Origin: Pteria penguin | Taxonomy: Eukaryota; Mollusca; Bivalvia; Pterioida; Pteriidae | Length of the DNA: 64,000 nt | Assembly (NCBI GenBank): GCA_035048485.1 | Contig: CM068583.1 | Span: 31,237,005 to 31,301,004, forward strand | Direction: 5' to 3' | Shown: piece after piece, positions 47,590-60,134 of the stretch | Layout of the letters: every line of letters starts with the position of its first letter | Numbering within the stretch: the first letter of the stretch is position 1 | Notes under the pieces: generated by a model | Databases searched by the model: none | What the model was told of the DNA's origin: nothing | The model's input: only the letters and a program-made list of their open reading frames with translations | Made by a program: the position numbers and the translations under genes

Positions 47590-48799
47590 ATATAGTATCC
47601 CTTCCAACCGGATACCGCGATGTAGAAATGTCCATGCTTCTCTCTGCCAACCGGATATTGCCATACAGGAATGTCCACGTTTATCTCTGCCATTCGGATA
47701 CCGCTATGTAGAAATGCACATGTTTATCTCTGCCAATCAGATATTGCCGTATAGAAATGTCCTGGTTTATCTCTGCCGACCAGATATATATGGAAATGCC
47801 CACGTTTATCTCTGCCAACCGGATTTTGCCGTATAGAAATTTCCACGTTTATCTCTGCGAACCGGATATTGCCGTATAGATATGTCCACGTTTATCTCTG
47901 CCATTCAGATACCGCTATGTAGAAATGCCCATGTGTATCTCTGCCAACCTGATATTGCCTAATAGAAATGTCAACGTTTATCTCTGCCAACCGGATACTG
48001 CTATATAGAAATGCCCATGTTTAACTCTGCCAACCGGATACCGCTAAATAGAAATGTCCATGTTTATCTCTGCCAACTTGATACCGCTATTTAGTAATGC
48101 CCATGTTTATCTCTGCCAACCGGATACTTCTATATAGAAATGCCCATGTTTATCTCTGCCAACCGGATATTGCCGTATAGAAATGTCTACGTTTATCTCT
48201 GCCATTCGGATACCGCTATGCAGAAATGCTCGTGATTATCTCTGTCAAACGGATACTGCTATATAGAAATGCCCATGTTTATCTCTGCCAACCGGATATT
48301 GCCGTATAGAAATGTCTACGTTTATCTCTGCCATTCGGATACCGCTATGCAGAAATGCTCGTGATTATCTCTGTCAAACGGATACTGCTATATAGAAATG
48401 CCCATGTTTATCTCTGCCAACCGGATATTGCCGTATAGAAATGTCTACGTTTATCTCTGCCATTCGGGTACCGCTATGCAGAAATGCCCGTGTTTATCTC
48501 TGTCAACCGGATACCGCTATATAGAAATGCCCACGTTTATCTCTGCCAACCGGATATTGCCGTATAGAAATGTCTACGTTTATCTCTGACATTCGGATAC
48601 CGCTATGTAGAAATGCACATTTTTATCTCTGCCAATCGGATATCGCTATATAGAAATGCCCATGTTTATCTCTGCCAACCGGATATTGCCGTAGAAATGT
48701 ATACGTTTATCTCTGACATTCGGATACCGCTATGTAGAAATGCACATTTTTATCTCTGCCAAGCGGATATCGCTATATAGAAATGCCCATGTTTATCCA
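47590..48799. repeat. 43-bp satellite, ~28 copies, trimeric higher-order repeat
   Basis: Unit TTTATCTCTGCCAACCGGAT, ATTGCCGTATAGAAATGTCC, ACG. From about 48140 the array is organised in 129-bp trimers: ATGCCCATG (or ATGCCCACG) recurs at 48140, 48269, 48398, 48527 and 48656, each trimer carrying the same variant order (GCCAACCGGATATTGCCG, GCCATTCGGATACCGCTATG, GT/GCCAAxCGGATA). Earlier units are more mixed. The 63-codon frame within is a by-product. Confidence 0.9.
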
Positions 48800-49108
48800 A
48801 AGGCTGTCGTCATAAGCCTTTTAACATGAGTATTTTCGGTGTAAAGAGCAGTCAAATTTACAAAAGAGCAAGAAATAAGTCTAAACGCTGAGTTTATGCA
48901 GCTGCTGACAAATGATTTCATTCAATAACATAACATACGATGGCATGGTAAGTTATATTGTCATTCCTGTTGTCATTGATATTCACTGTTGGTTTAAAAT
49001 AACCTGTCGTAGAAACAGTTATATGTATTGGCATGCAATATATAAATCATTTCATTTTAGACTTCTATGCTTTTAGTTTACGTTATTTCTCATATTCTTG
49101 TCACTACT

Positions 49109-49555
49109 TTTGACGTTTTGTATCCCGTATAACATTCAAATTTTACATGACTTTATTTTTGGTGGTTACCACTCAAAACACGGTATTGAGTACTAATTTT
49201 TATATTTTAATAGCAGGGTTTTGTGTTTTGTTGTTGACTCTACTTTCGTGATGAGAAAGGCAATGTAAGATGTAGGAAGATGTTAAGTAGTACATGATAT
49301 TAGTATTCAGTTCTTCTAACTCAATGACGTGTTATGTCGAAAAGGATGTGAAAGTTACTGCTTAACTTTATACATATATCCTAAAAGATTAAAGAGCGTG
49401 ATAACAAAGTATAAGCAATAGACATTTATAAATGCCTTTTGCTTATACTTTGTTATCACGCTCTATAATCTTTTGACGTTTTGTATACCGTATAACATTC
49501 AAATTTTACATGACTTTATTTTTGGGGGGTACCACTCAAAACACAGTATTCTGTA
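49109..49555. repeat. ~80-bp direct duplication flanking a 36-nt-arm palindrome
   Basis: CTTTTGACGTTTTGTATCCC to the CACTCAAAACACGGTATT segment (49109-49190) recurs at 49472-49553 with few changes. Just before the second copy lies an inverted repeat: left arm 49383-49418 (AAAAGATTAAAGAGCGTGAT then AACAAAGTATAAGCAA), right arm 49439-49474 (TTGCTTATACTTTGTTATCA then CGCTCT), with a 20-nt loop. Confidence 0.8.
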
Positions 49556-51689
49556 CGAATACACTGCTTTAAACTTTCACTTAGATACATTATTAACACA
49601 TGGTATTAACATCTAACTTGTAAATTTAGATGCTGAAAAATCATAAAAGCCAGCTTGTTTCTTAACATTTCAGTCAAATGAAATCACGTCAGAACAACAT
49701 TAACAAATTTTCATAGTTGACCGTAATTTATGTGCGATGAAGATCAGAATCTAGATTTCATTGATAATATCCTGAATAGAGATATCAATCCTAGTATTTT
49801 TTTTCTTCTTGAATACGACGAATCAGAAATTAATTTAGCTGACCTTTACCGAAATCCAATATAGGTCAATTTGCATTGTCACTTCGTTTCTGATAAATTG
49901 ACTTGAATAGAGGAGAAAATCAGAAGTTAATTTATATGAGAGTGAACATTGCCGTGATTAATATGTCTCGGCAACTGTTGTAATTGATAAAAACAACTTT
50001 ACCGCCAAGAATCGCAAGGATCAATAAGAACACAGACCGATTTCCAGAGCTGCAGTTCTTGTATAATCTTTCCTCTGGTCGCTGATAAAATCTATATTTA
50101 GAATATTTACAATATATATTGTTATAAGAATTCTGATAATTTTAATATGTATTTCGTGTTTTAAACAATTGATTCATTATTCTCCAGAAAACAGTGGCTT
50201 TGGAATGAATTAAGATAGTGCTAAGATCTAGAACCTCGTAAAAGGAAATTAGAAAAAGGCAGCACATAGCTAAAGAGTATTGCGCATTATTTCTGAAAAT
50301 AACCATTGTATCGGTCTTTCAGATGAGAACTTTGAATGATAAATTGTTCAGAACTGAAGACATCATTGATTAAAACCGATAAAACAGCTTCGATGATGCA
50401 AAGGTATTCCATTCCTGTTTTCGTTCAGATTTTAAATATTTAAACTGTCCCCTAACAATTTGCGATACTAGACTTAAGAGAAATAAGATATACTAATTCG
50501 TGCAATTCAGAAGGAAATGATATATGAGTTTTAGATATGGTAACAGACAATACGGACAATGCCAGTACTTAGTAATGTAATAAAAGGATACTCCTCATTC
50601 ACCAAAAATAATAAGAGTTTATCGTATATCAAGGGCTTACTGGAATTGAGAGTGCTAGCAGACTAATACAATGACTTCTTACATTAGAACAAAACATCAC
50701 AAGAGAGACATAGATAACATCTTTGTCATTAAAATGTCTACATCTGAGCCTAAGATGAGTTTTCAAATCCTGTTTTATATTGGGCATTATTTGCTATAAT
50801 GGTTTCAAGTATCGGGGAAGGCACAGGGGAACTAGACATGGTCGATATCGATTTGCTTTTGTTTCACGAAGTTCTAAATTGCCATTATTGTATTGCTACT
50901 CAGCCGACACAAGTATGATTCGATAGACTGAAGGGTCATTGTACACAGTTAATGATATGATATGTAAGATATTGTGTAATAATTGAACCGAGTTTTTGAT
51001 ATTTCGTTATCTCTCACCTCTGAACATAAAAAAGAACAAATATCAAAAAGGAATATATTGTTTTATAAATTCTATTTCCCACACCTACACTGTTCTTGTA
51101 AATATAACTTTCAGGAAATTATTCATATCTCATCTCCTAATACACCCTAATTTGTTTTATAGTGTAATAACAGATTTCTATAAGAGGGAGCCTTTTACCA
51201 AAAAAAATATACCGATGAACACCTAAGCCCAACTGATCCTCATCTTGATAAAATAACTGCTTGTGTTCAATATGAACAAACCTCTAATGCCTCTTAATTA
51301 TTCTTTGACGCCATTTGACACGATCACACAATTATTTCCTCCTACGTTTATAGTATGATGGTTCATCTGGAACGAATGCACAATTTCTCATTATACTGCA
51401 GGCAAACTTGGATAAGACATTTCCAACAGATGTTCCGTGACATAGGTGGACGACTGAAATAACAATCATACGCCTTTTTTTCTCCCTTTTTTCTTAAAAA
51501 GTATTTAAAAACATGTAAACTATGAGACTATAGTACGCAGTCAGTACTTCAGTAATGGATATGGACTTAAAGTAATGAAGCAATTGGTAATGGTAAAATT
51601 TGAAGTAAAATTATAGACAAAATTCAAGGCTGAAACAGATTACTTAAATGTTCATGCCGTAATATTGATAAAGGTGGAACTTTATTATT
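49556..51689. other. AT-rich intergenic sequence, nothing recognised
   Basis: No conserved frame, RNA gene or clear repeat. A 76-codon frame at 50996-51226 has no recognisable motif and AT-rich composition typical of chance frames here. Confidence 0.4.
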
Positions 51690-52953
51690 TATTTTATACG
51701 CCTATTATTAGACGGGACGTATTATGTTATGGCGCTGTCCGTACGTCCGTCCGTCTTTCAAGATATTGAATTGAAATTTGGTATATAGCTTTATTTTAAG
51801 CGGCGTCAGTACCAGTTCGAGTTTTGTTACAATTGACCTACTTTTGACGGATGTATGGCCCTTGGACTTATGAATTTCAATTTATTTTTTAGGAATTCAT
51901 TAAAAATCTATTTTTTGTCAAAGCATTATGAAATTTATCATGAAACAAGTAAAATGTACCAACTATCACATATATTACGTTTTCTTCCTTTTTGAGAAAT
52001 TTATAATTTTAGGGGGGGGGGGTTGACTATTTGTCCAAGGTCATGTTTTCCGGACTTTTTTTGCCGTCTTTCAAGATATTAAATTGAAATTTGGTATATT
52101 GCTTTATATCAAGCGGCGTTAGTACCAGTTGGAGTTTTGTTACGATTGATCACTTTTGACGGATTTATGGGCCTTGGACTTATAAATTTCAAGATTTTTT
52201 TTTCAAAATTCATTAAAAATCTAGTTTTTGTAAAAACATCATGAAATTTAGCATGAAACAAGTTAAATGTACCAACTATCACATACTTCACAGGTATTGA
52301 TATCTTTTTCTTCATTTTTGAGAAATTTATAATTTTAGGAGGGAAGGGGGGTGTTTAGGGGGGGGGGGGTGAGAGGCTTGGACTAAAAAATTTCAAGATT
52401 TTTTTTCAAAAATATTGCATATCTGTTCACTATCCGTTCGCTGTCCATTTTGTCGGGTCCTTTAAGGTTTGTTGTCCGGTATATCTGTTACTTGTCCGGT
52501 AGATGTCCGTTGATTTTTGTCAGGTCCTCTACTGTCTGTTATATCTGTTACTTGTACGGTAGATCTCCGTTTATTAGTTTTAAAAAATTTTCGAGATTTT
52601 TTTGGAATTCTTTCAACATATCGTATTTATGTAGGAGTTATTGCCCTTGGACTTAGAAAATTTCATTGAAATGATGTTTTACGCTCATTGTCTCAGTGAA
52701 AGTATAATGGATTCAAATGATATTTGGTATACAGATGTATCAAGGTAAGATGCAGGTCATGTTCGAAGATGAGTTTGATAGGACCATTTTTGCAGAAGTT
52801 ATTGCCCTTGGACTTATTCCTATGATAAAATGCTATAAAACGCAATTAACTTTAGTAAACGTCAGATGTTTTTCATGAAACTCATGCCAAATGCGAATTG
52901 ATCCCGTCCGAATTAAGCGACGGGCGTATTGTGCCACGCTAGGCGTTCCTCTT

Positions 52954-52956
<3 letters not shown>
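51690..52956 (-). repeat. Composite element of the GACGGGCGTAT family
   Basis: The left end is a hairpin-like ATACGCCTATTATTAGACGG, GACGTAT; the right end GACGGGCGTATTGTGCCACG, CTAGGCGTTCCTCTTGTTT is an AACAAGAGG-type terminus in reverse. The core holds two ~310-bp repeats (TTTCAAGATATTGAATTGAA, TTTGGTATATAGC, CAGTACCAGTTCGAG; again at about 52070) and a shorter TGTCCGGT(A/T)TATCTGTTACT repeat at 52440-52570. G-runs at 52012 and 52360. No coding sequence. Confidence 0.7.

Positions 52957-53001
<45 letters not shown>
52955..53001. repeat. Poly(T) tract, 47 bases
   Basis: Uninterrupted T run abutting the AACAAGAGG-type end of the composite element, followed by further T-rich sequence to about 53025. 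Its length may be affected by sequencing or assembly. Confidence 0.9.
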
Positions 53002-53002
<1 letters not shown>

Positions 53003-53317
53003 TTTTCTTTTTTGTTTTTTTTTTTCATGCGTTCCAGAGGGAAATAACATGTAACATTAATTTTGCTGAATCATCGATGTCTGTTTACTCAACAGTGATA
53101 TTCGTTATTGTACTGTCTTCATAGAATCCATATAATCTTTATATTCAATTAATGACATATACAAGACATCAAAGCGACTGTATTCGTACAATTACATTGT
53201 AGATACTGTGATTTTATGTCATTACAATCCGCCGAGATACAGATACCTGTTAAGTAAATAGAAAAACCAAACGTAGAAAAACAAAAACAAAAACAAAATA
53301 AAATAAAACAAAAAAAA

Positions 53318-53379
53318 CCCCCTCCACCCCAACTCCACCCCACCCCAAAGAAAAAAAAAAAAAGAAAGACCCCCCCCCC
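53318..53379 (-). other. C-rich tract with G-quadruplex potential on the - strand
   Basis: Runs of five, four, four and four C at 53318-53322, 53327-53330, 53338-53341 and 53343-53346 satisfy the usual G4 pattern on the - strand; ten further C lie at 53370-53379. They sit between A-rich tracts. Low-complexity frames across it are not genes. Confidence 0.7.
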
Positions 53380-53894
53380 AAAAAAAACAACAAACAAACA
53401 AGTGACCGAAATGTGGCTCCATATGTTTAGTGTCTATTATAGCAAGCGTTTGATAAAGTTTATCTGGTGTTGATAATCAAAGGAACTCATCGCACACATA
53501 TGTAAGAAAAGGAAAAGAAATATGTTTACAAGATTTCAGAGTTTACATTTGACTATGATTTACAATACCAAAAAAAGTTTTATTACAATGCTACAGAGTA
53601 AGACCAAGCGGCAAAATACATACAATTCTAAATGAGTGGTTCCATACAGTTTTAGGCTTTATCGCAAGCATTTGATTATGCTTGACATTTTACTTTATAT
53701 TATAGGGATCTTAGCATATAGAAACAGGGCACTGGACATGATACAAACAATACATGTAATTAGAAAATATTAATGCATACATTAAATTGGGACAAATATT
53801 CGTACAATGTGCTTTATCAAATATGTATTTCATGACACCGACATTCTTCACAGAATTCATGATCGTTATTTAAAGACGACGATAATGGCAGGAT

Positions 53895-54170
53895 TAATTG
53901 ATTGATTGATTATTGTTTTACGTCACACCACGAATATTTCACGTATACGGTGACAGCATCTGCTTGATGCGGAGCATACAAATTTTGACCTTTGCAACGG
54001 ACCCACCCGAAGCAGTGAGGGATCTTTAACGTGCCATGCATACCACGACACGGGGCCTCGGTTTTTACTGTCTCATCCGAAAGACATGACACCGGCATGG
54101 CCAGAGCGGGACTCGAACCCAGGCCTCCCGATCAAGAGTCCGACGTGATACCACTAGGCCACGCCGGCTT
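53895..54170 (-). mobile_element. tRNA-derived SINE, full length
   Basis: Reverse-strand copy: tail TAATTGATTGATTGATTATT, the GTTTTACGTCACACCACGAA segment, core CCCGAAGCAGTGAGGGATCT and TTTTACTGTCTCATCCGAAA, box B reversed (GGGACTCGAACCC), head ending CCACTAGGCCACGCCGGC. The 13-bp target duplication ATAATGGCAGGAT (53882-53894) and ATAATGGCGGGAT (54171-54183) has one mismatch. This is among the best-preserved copies and useful as a family reference. Confidence 0.92.
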
Positions 54171-54479
54171 ATAATGGCGGGATGTAAGTCATGTGTTTTG
54201 TATAAACAAACAGAATCATAGTAGTTTGGGGTATGATAAAATGCTATTTATAACTTCGTTTGGAATTGTATTGTTTAGAATGTTGATCAGAAAGATTTAC
54301 ACTAACTAAATCTTGTTTATCTAAGGAAAGAATTTAATTTTTTTTTGCAGGTATACCACGAAAAATAGGATGGAAAACTGCATCATGATGCACAAGTCTT
54401 CCGTTCTTTTTTTTCGTGATATACCTCCATCCCAAGAAAACATATTAGATTCATTCTTTATCATCTTATTCCTTTCAAA

Positions 54480-57400
54480 CATGTTTTATTTCTCAGAAAT
54501 TGGTACGTTATGTCTGCACTATTTCTCAACATCTGTAAATTTTTAAACCAATCAAAATGCGTGATACATTTAAAATTAAATGATTTATGTAGACAGCCAC
54601 ATGCTTCGAGTGTTAAATCTTTGAACAATGTATATCGTTTTGACATGAATGAAAGCGCGAAGTTAGAGTAAGGATATGGTTACACTTTGTAGGCATATCC
54701 TGTTTGAGTACTTCTTTTCGTCGGAAAAGAGAAGAATACTGGATAAGACCTCTCGGCACTGCTTCGCCTTACGGATGCAATGACAATATTAGTAGTATTG
54801 GTAACCTAACTAGTCCTGCGTGTCAATCATTGAACGTACTAGCTTTATTCAACAAAACCCAGAGGAGGCATCAAAGTCGTGGTACACACAAATACAACAA
54901 ACCTGAAATACATAATATTTCCTTGAATGGTCTTTTGCCATTTATAAATAAACCTTTGGGTCTTCATCACATTTGTACAAAACTTTATCCTATTTCACTC
55001 AGAAAATTACACGAGTTGTACGTATCGTCCAGACATGTATATATACTGATATAAGCTATGCAGAATATAGACTAGATGACATTATTATGGACATAACGAC
55101 CGCTAGACTTTTTCGTCTCGTCAATTCAGATATATCTATGGAAAAATATAATCGCCCTTTTATCAAAATTAAATTTGCAATGAAAGGCATTGATTATTTA
55201 AATTTTGGCCAAATTTTAAATCCTAAGTCTGTATTAGAGAAAATACCTCCATATTTCAAAACACAAAGATCCACCATGTATTTCCTATAGCTACACACCA
55301 CCAGTTGCAAATTTATAATTACAAAGGGTTTCTGCAGTGTCTTGATCTTAGCAACTCAGCATGCCATCCTCAACCGTGTGCATGTTCCTCATCTAATTTT
55401 ATATATTCTCCTTGTGGCCATGTCTTTACAGTTGATCTTGATATTATTAAAACACAAAATTTATGAGAACTTTTACTTAAAGTTCCAAAATATAGAGAAC
55501 CAAGATCATTCACATGGAGCCAAAATTTTTAGAATATTATCAACTCCTGCGAAGAATATGCTACAAGATTGGCAAAAAAAGAGGAAGTACAGGTTGACAC
55601 TCTTTCGGGATAAATAAAATCTATCGCAGTACTGCTGAAATCAAAAATTGGAAAATTACAACACTCTGTAAACACCAGATTCGAATCTATTTTTAAAGAT
55701 CCTGATGTCAGAGAACTTACCTTCCCCCAAGAACATTATATCATTAGGAACATTATATCATTACACCAGCAGATAAAGCTTCTAATAATTATACATTTAC
55801 TTGTAGGAAATATTACTTTGACAGCCTAGTGAGAGAATTAGGATTAAATTCAGCTCCAGGAAATCCTACTTATACTCTCACGAACTTTTCGGTTTCGGAA
55901 GTACTTGAGAATCATAAATCTGTCCTCAATACCTTTGGTATTAACACAAATAAATTAAATTTAGAACTTCCATATTTGTACTGCATTCCAAAAATGCACA
56001 AAAATCCTTACAAACAACGCTATATCGCTGGTTCCTCGAAGTGTTCCGCAAAATCTGTATCGACGACACTAACAAAAATATTATCAGAAATTCAATCTGG
56101 CCTTCAGCGGTATTGCGAAACAGCGTATTCCAGAAGTGGAATTAATCAAATGTGGATCTTTAAAAATTCAAGAGTTCTTAGAACATTTGAAATCAAAAAG
56201 TTTTACTAAAATTCACTCCATCAAGTCTTTTGACTTTTCGACTCTTTACACAACGATCCCTCATCAGAAATTAAAAGACAGATCAGCGGAAATTATCCAA
56301 AATGCATTTACTAATAAAAATGGAAGCCGCAAATTCAAATATATAGATATAGGCCATGATAAAACTTACTTTGTTAGGGAAAATTCTGATTCCAAAAATT
56401 AATATACTGAAACAGATTTCATCCGGATGTTGAACTTTCTTACCGATAACATTTTTGTGGTGTTTGGAGGAAAGGTGTTTCAACATATTGTCGGCATTCC
56501 AATGGGCACCAGATGTGCCCCGCTTCTGGCTGACATATTCCTTTATTCATACGAAGCTGAATTCATTCAGTCTTTGCTTTCGCAAGGAAAGAAATAATTG
56601 CCTTTGGCTTTAATTTCACTTACAGATATATAGATGACTTGCTTTCAATTAATAATCCTTCATTTGCGGATAACCTTATCATCATCTATCCAAGTGAACT
56701 GGAGGTCAAAGAAACCACAGAAAGTAGTCATTCTACTTCGTATTTAGATATTATGTTGTCTTTCGACATTTATGGTCAATTGAACACCTTACTCTATGAC
56801 AAACGTGACGATTTCAATTTCGCTATCACAAACTTTCCTTTCATAATTAGCAAGATTCCTTCATCGCACGCATACGGCGTATTCATATTTCATTTAATAC
56901 GTTATGTCAGAGCATGTTCAAATTACAATGACTTTGTTCTGAGGTCTAGGCGACTTTCAGATAAGCTGCTCAACCAGGGTTATATATGTGCTAAACTAAC
57001 AACGTCACTGAGAAAGTTCTATGGTCGTTACGAGACTCTTATTACTCAATATGATATCTCGTTATCCATACTTTTAAATGATATTCTGGACTGAGACCGA
57101 TTCCGATCATTTTACACAGATTTGACACCTTCTATACCAGAAGGTTCCCTACTCTGACTTCTCCATATATAAATATATATGGAATTTACACGATTTGACT
57201 CTTTCTACTGGGTATATGTGACAAGTGTTACTAACAAGCAGGAAATGCTCATTCTCCCCGGGCACCTGATCCTTCTCCATCATAGGGGTTCACATATGCT
57301 CTTCAAGTAGAAATTTTTCGTTATATTCTACTTGGTTTTCATTTTTTCTGATGTTGTATGTCCTCTGGTTTCATGATTTTCGGATTTAAGGTTTGGATTT
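54480..57400 (+). mobile_element. Penelope-like retroelement, permuted (Naiad-like), decayed
   Basis: Coding remnants run 54501-57094. A 3' untranslated part (to about 57400) contains GACAAGTGTTACTAACAAGC and AATGCTCATTCTCCCCGGGC. The GIY-YIG-like end (REEYWI..LGTASPYGCNDNI) lies before the RT rather than after it, the order reported for Naiad/Chlamys Penelope-like elements and opposite to canonical Penelope. Clade assignment rests on motif recall and needs a tree. No target duplication or long terminal repeat was identified. Confidence 0.7.
54501..57094 (+). pseudogene. Penelope-like polyprotein remnant (GIY-YIG-like then RT)
   Basis: In order: HLKLNDLCRQPHASSVKSLN (about 54567); after a frameshift, KREEYWIRPLGTASPYGCND (54725-54785), resembling the end of a GIY-YIG nuclease; LPFINKPLGLHHI; a Cys-rich CHPQPCACSSS..YSPCGHV region (55362-55424); PADKASNNYTF (55767-55799) after a small duplication; YLYCIPKMHKNPYKQRYIAG (about 55975-56033); RT motif FDFSTLYTTIPH (56228-56264); VGIPMGTRCAPLLADIFLYS (56490-56550); YIDD (56627-56638); SYLDIML; LYDKRDDFNF. 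At least six frameshifts or stops break it, so it is inactive, though the catalytic YIDD survives. In-frame TGA codons that could suggest selenocysteine were not seen at conserved positions. Confidence 0.75.
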
Positions 57401-58796
57401 ATCCATCATCTTTACACTCAGATTTATTTGTCATGCTATTAATGTGTTGTAAGGCAAATTCACATTATACATATTTGGTCCCTTATTAATTATATTTAAG
57501 AATTCACTTTCTGAGGGAATCCTATCTGAAACCTATCAAAGTCAATCACTCGCAATCTTTTGAGAGACATAAGGTTATTTATGTAAGCTTAGACATGACA
57601 TGCAAAGGTATAATATGAAATATGTTACGATGTTCTTATTTTTTCGAGTGTATAATTGGTAAATGGGATTACTTAGTGGTTTACAATACATGATTTTATT
57701 TTATATTTTTTCAGCGCTACAGTACTTTGTATTATTGCAGGTTGTTTATTTCTACACGTTTACATCTTAGATGTTTTACGCATAAACTGTGACAGAGTGA
57801 ACTTAAGCGTACACTGTCTTTCTTTTTGATATATGGATAATATTTTAGTAAGAACAAAAAGGAAATAATTCCATTCTAATAGCTGCAAGTCAGTGTTTTC
57901 CGGATAGACCAACAGAAATGCGTTTATGAAATTATAGAAATCTGCTAAACGTAAAACGTCGGCTCAATATCATCAGGCTATGATGTGTAAGTATGTTGTA
58001 GATTTAATATCGCAGTAGCAATAAGTTTCAAGTTCTGAAATAACCAATCATAACCTAAAGTATTCGATATATCTCGAGTTTAGCTGTGTAGACGTTATGG
58101 CACCTATAATCATTCTTGCTGTAATCTTCAAAATGTCTATGCGTCGTAAATCTGTCTTTAACACATATTCTTGAGAGAAGTCGCTATTAAAGAGCAATTT
58201 CTAATGTCGTTGGTGGGTGGGTAAGGTAGGTAGGTAGTAAGGTAGAATGATGCATACAGTAATATCTGTGGTCCAAAACTCATGACAGCGAATGACATAA
58301 AACTCAGCAATAGGAATAACAAATACAAAATGAACCAAAGCATGCCTGTTTGATTGTTGCATGTGAAGCGAATGAGATCAGGTGACTTCGGAGAGTCAGC
58401 TTCTGTTATGGTCGTATCTTAGTACTAATGGGTTTTGTATTTAATGACGAAAACATGTTACATGTTAGAGGCATAGAGTATTTTGTCATGAATAATGTAG
58501 TACTTAGTTTAAAATAAAATACGTTACACATATAAGTCGGTCGATAAATGGTCATTTAGAGTATCTAGGTTATCTTGTCGATTGTATTCATCTAATTATA
58601 TCAAATCAAATCTAGAAAAAGGATCAATTTAATATACTTAGCATTCCGTTACATAATCCTAGAATCCATCTTAGTTACAAATAACAGAGGTCAATATATT
58701 GGTTAATTTATTGTCAAGATATTTCGTACTACAATTTAAAGATATATCTGTTAAACTCTCCCTTATATTACCTGTACTTTTCATTTTAAATGAAGT
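57401..58796. other. AT-rich intergenic sequence, nothing recognised
   Basis: Downstream of the Penelope-like element; a short (GGTA)n-like stretch at about 58211-58240. No conserved reading frame. Confidence 0.4.
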
Positions 58797-58990
58797 GATT
58801 GGTTGATTGATTATGATTTTACCTCTTTCCACGATTATTTCACGTATATGCAAAGAACCCACCCGAAACATTGAGGGATCTTTTATATGCCACGCCTACA
58901 GTGTCACGGGACATAAAGTATAAAGACAGTAGTGTGTCCGTCATAAATAAAAATCCGGGGCCTGTTGGTCACGAACCAAGCATCTCTTCA
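58797..58990 (-). mobile_element. tRNA-derived SINE, internally deleted
   Basis: Reverse-strand: tail TGATTGGTTGATTGATTATG, then CACGATTATTTCACGTATAT, a jump past the TGATGCATTGCATAGAAA segment to CCACCCGAAACATTGAGGGA and TCTTTTATATGCCACGC, and a diverged tRNA head (GGTCACGAACCAAGCATCTC). Confidence 0.75.
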
Positions 58991-60134
58991 CTACGCTGCA
59001 TAGACTCTAATGAAAAAAGAAAGCAAATAAATGGTAAAACAAGTCTTAAACAGTAAAAACGAAAGAAAATATTTGAAGTTTGTTGAGGGAAAATATGTCT
59101 TATGCCTCTTGACACCAAATCTTACTTTAAGTTCTACGGATCCGTTAATTTTCCATTTCCTTAATTTGTTTCTTAACTCTCAGAAGTTTACTGTAAAATG
59201 ATGAAAGTGTATTAAGCAACACTGCATAAAATGATTAACGTGTATTGAGCAACACTGCATAAAAGATATATACACTGTAATGTAAATGATAAATCACAAA
59301 AGAAAACGTTTGAGGAGTAAATATCATTAAATGGTGTTTTCCTGGAGTAGGAAGATTATATGCTCAGAAAACTAATAGAATTTGCGACTAATCTACAGCA
59401 AAAATTGACCCCATTGAAAATGCTAAGGTTAAGCGTTTCGTAAAAAGTGTGGGGAAAATTAAAATCGAATGAAATGTTAAACTGAAACATATTATACACA
59501 GTAAATAATATGTTACAATAATCGACATCTTAGGAATTATGGCGGGAGTTAACACACCAGTCCTACACACGGCTATCGATCGTCTCCCTTTACTTGGTCC
59601 ATTTCCGATGTATAGTTTGTCATTACCGTTATCGCCTATCCCCCGGTCGTATTAGTGAATTGTCAACGGAAAGCAAAGGACCTAACGAGGCTTCGTGTTC
59701 GTTACTGAAACTTGACAACTTTTATAGCTAATATTGATTAAAATGTCAATCAGCATGCACGACTGTTGATCTTTTCTTTAATGACAGAGAAATAAAAAAT
59801 CTTCTTAGAATCGTCTATCTAGAATTTGTCTCATGTGGTGATTAAACGAATGTAAAATCATCTGACACCTATAACCGTTCCATCGCATTCAGTATCATAG
59901 AGATCATAATATAATCATTATAATGTTAAAAATTTGTATTAAGTTGAAAGATATTCAACATGCCTCTTATACATATATTGTTATAAGTCTAAAAGAGAAA
60001 ACAGAAGACATCTGACAAAGCTGTATGAAACAAATCACCAAGGATATGCACACAAAACATGATTAAAGAAAATTATACACGGAAAAACGACATTACAATA
60101 ATATTCGATTAGGTTGCGGTTACGATACCGACTT
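58991..60134. other. AT-rich intergenic sequence, nothing recognised
   Basis: A short duplication (AAAATGATTAACGTGTATTG-like, about 59197-59265) is the only visible structure. No gene. Confidence 0.35.

Noticed and set aside
47590..48799. Regularly spaced repeat resembling a CRISPR array
   Set aside because: Head-to-tail 43-bp units with no unique spacers, in a eukaryotic genome; it is a satellite.
52891..53124. Poly-Phe frame at the T tract
   Set aside because: Low-complexity translation of poly(T).
54480..57094. Selenocysteine-encoding version of the Penelope-like element
   Set aside because: The interruptions seen are mostly frameshifts and TAA/TAG stops; no TGA stood at a position where a conserved Cys would be expected, and no SECIS was recognised.
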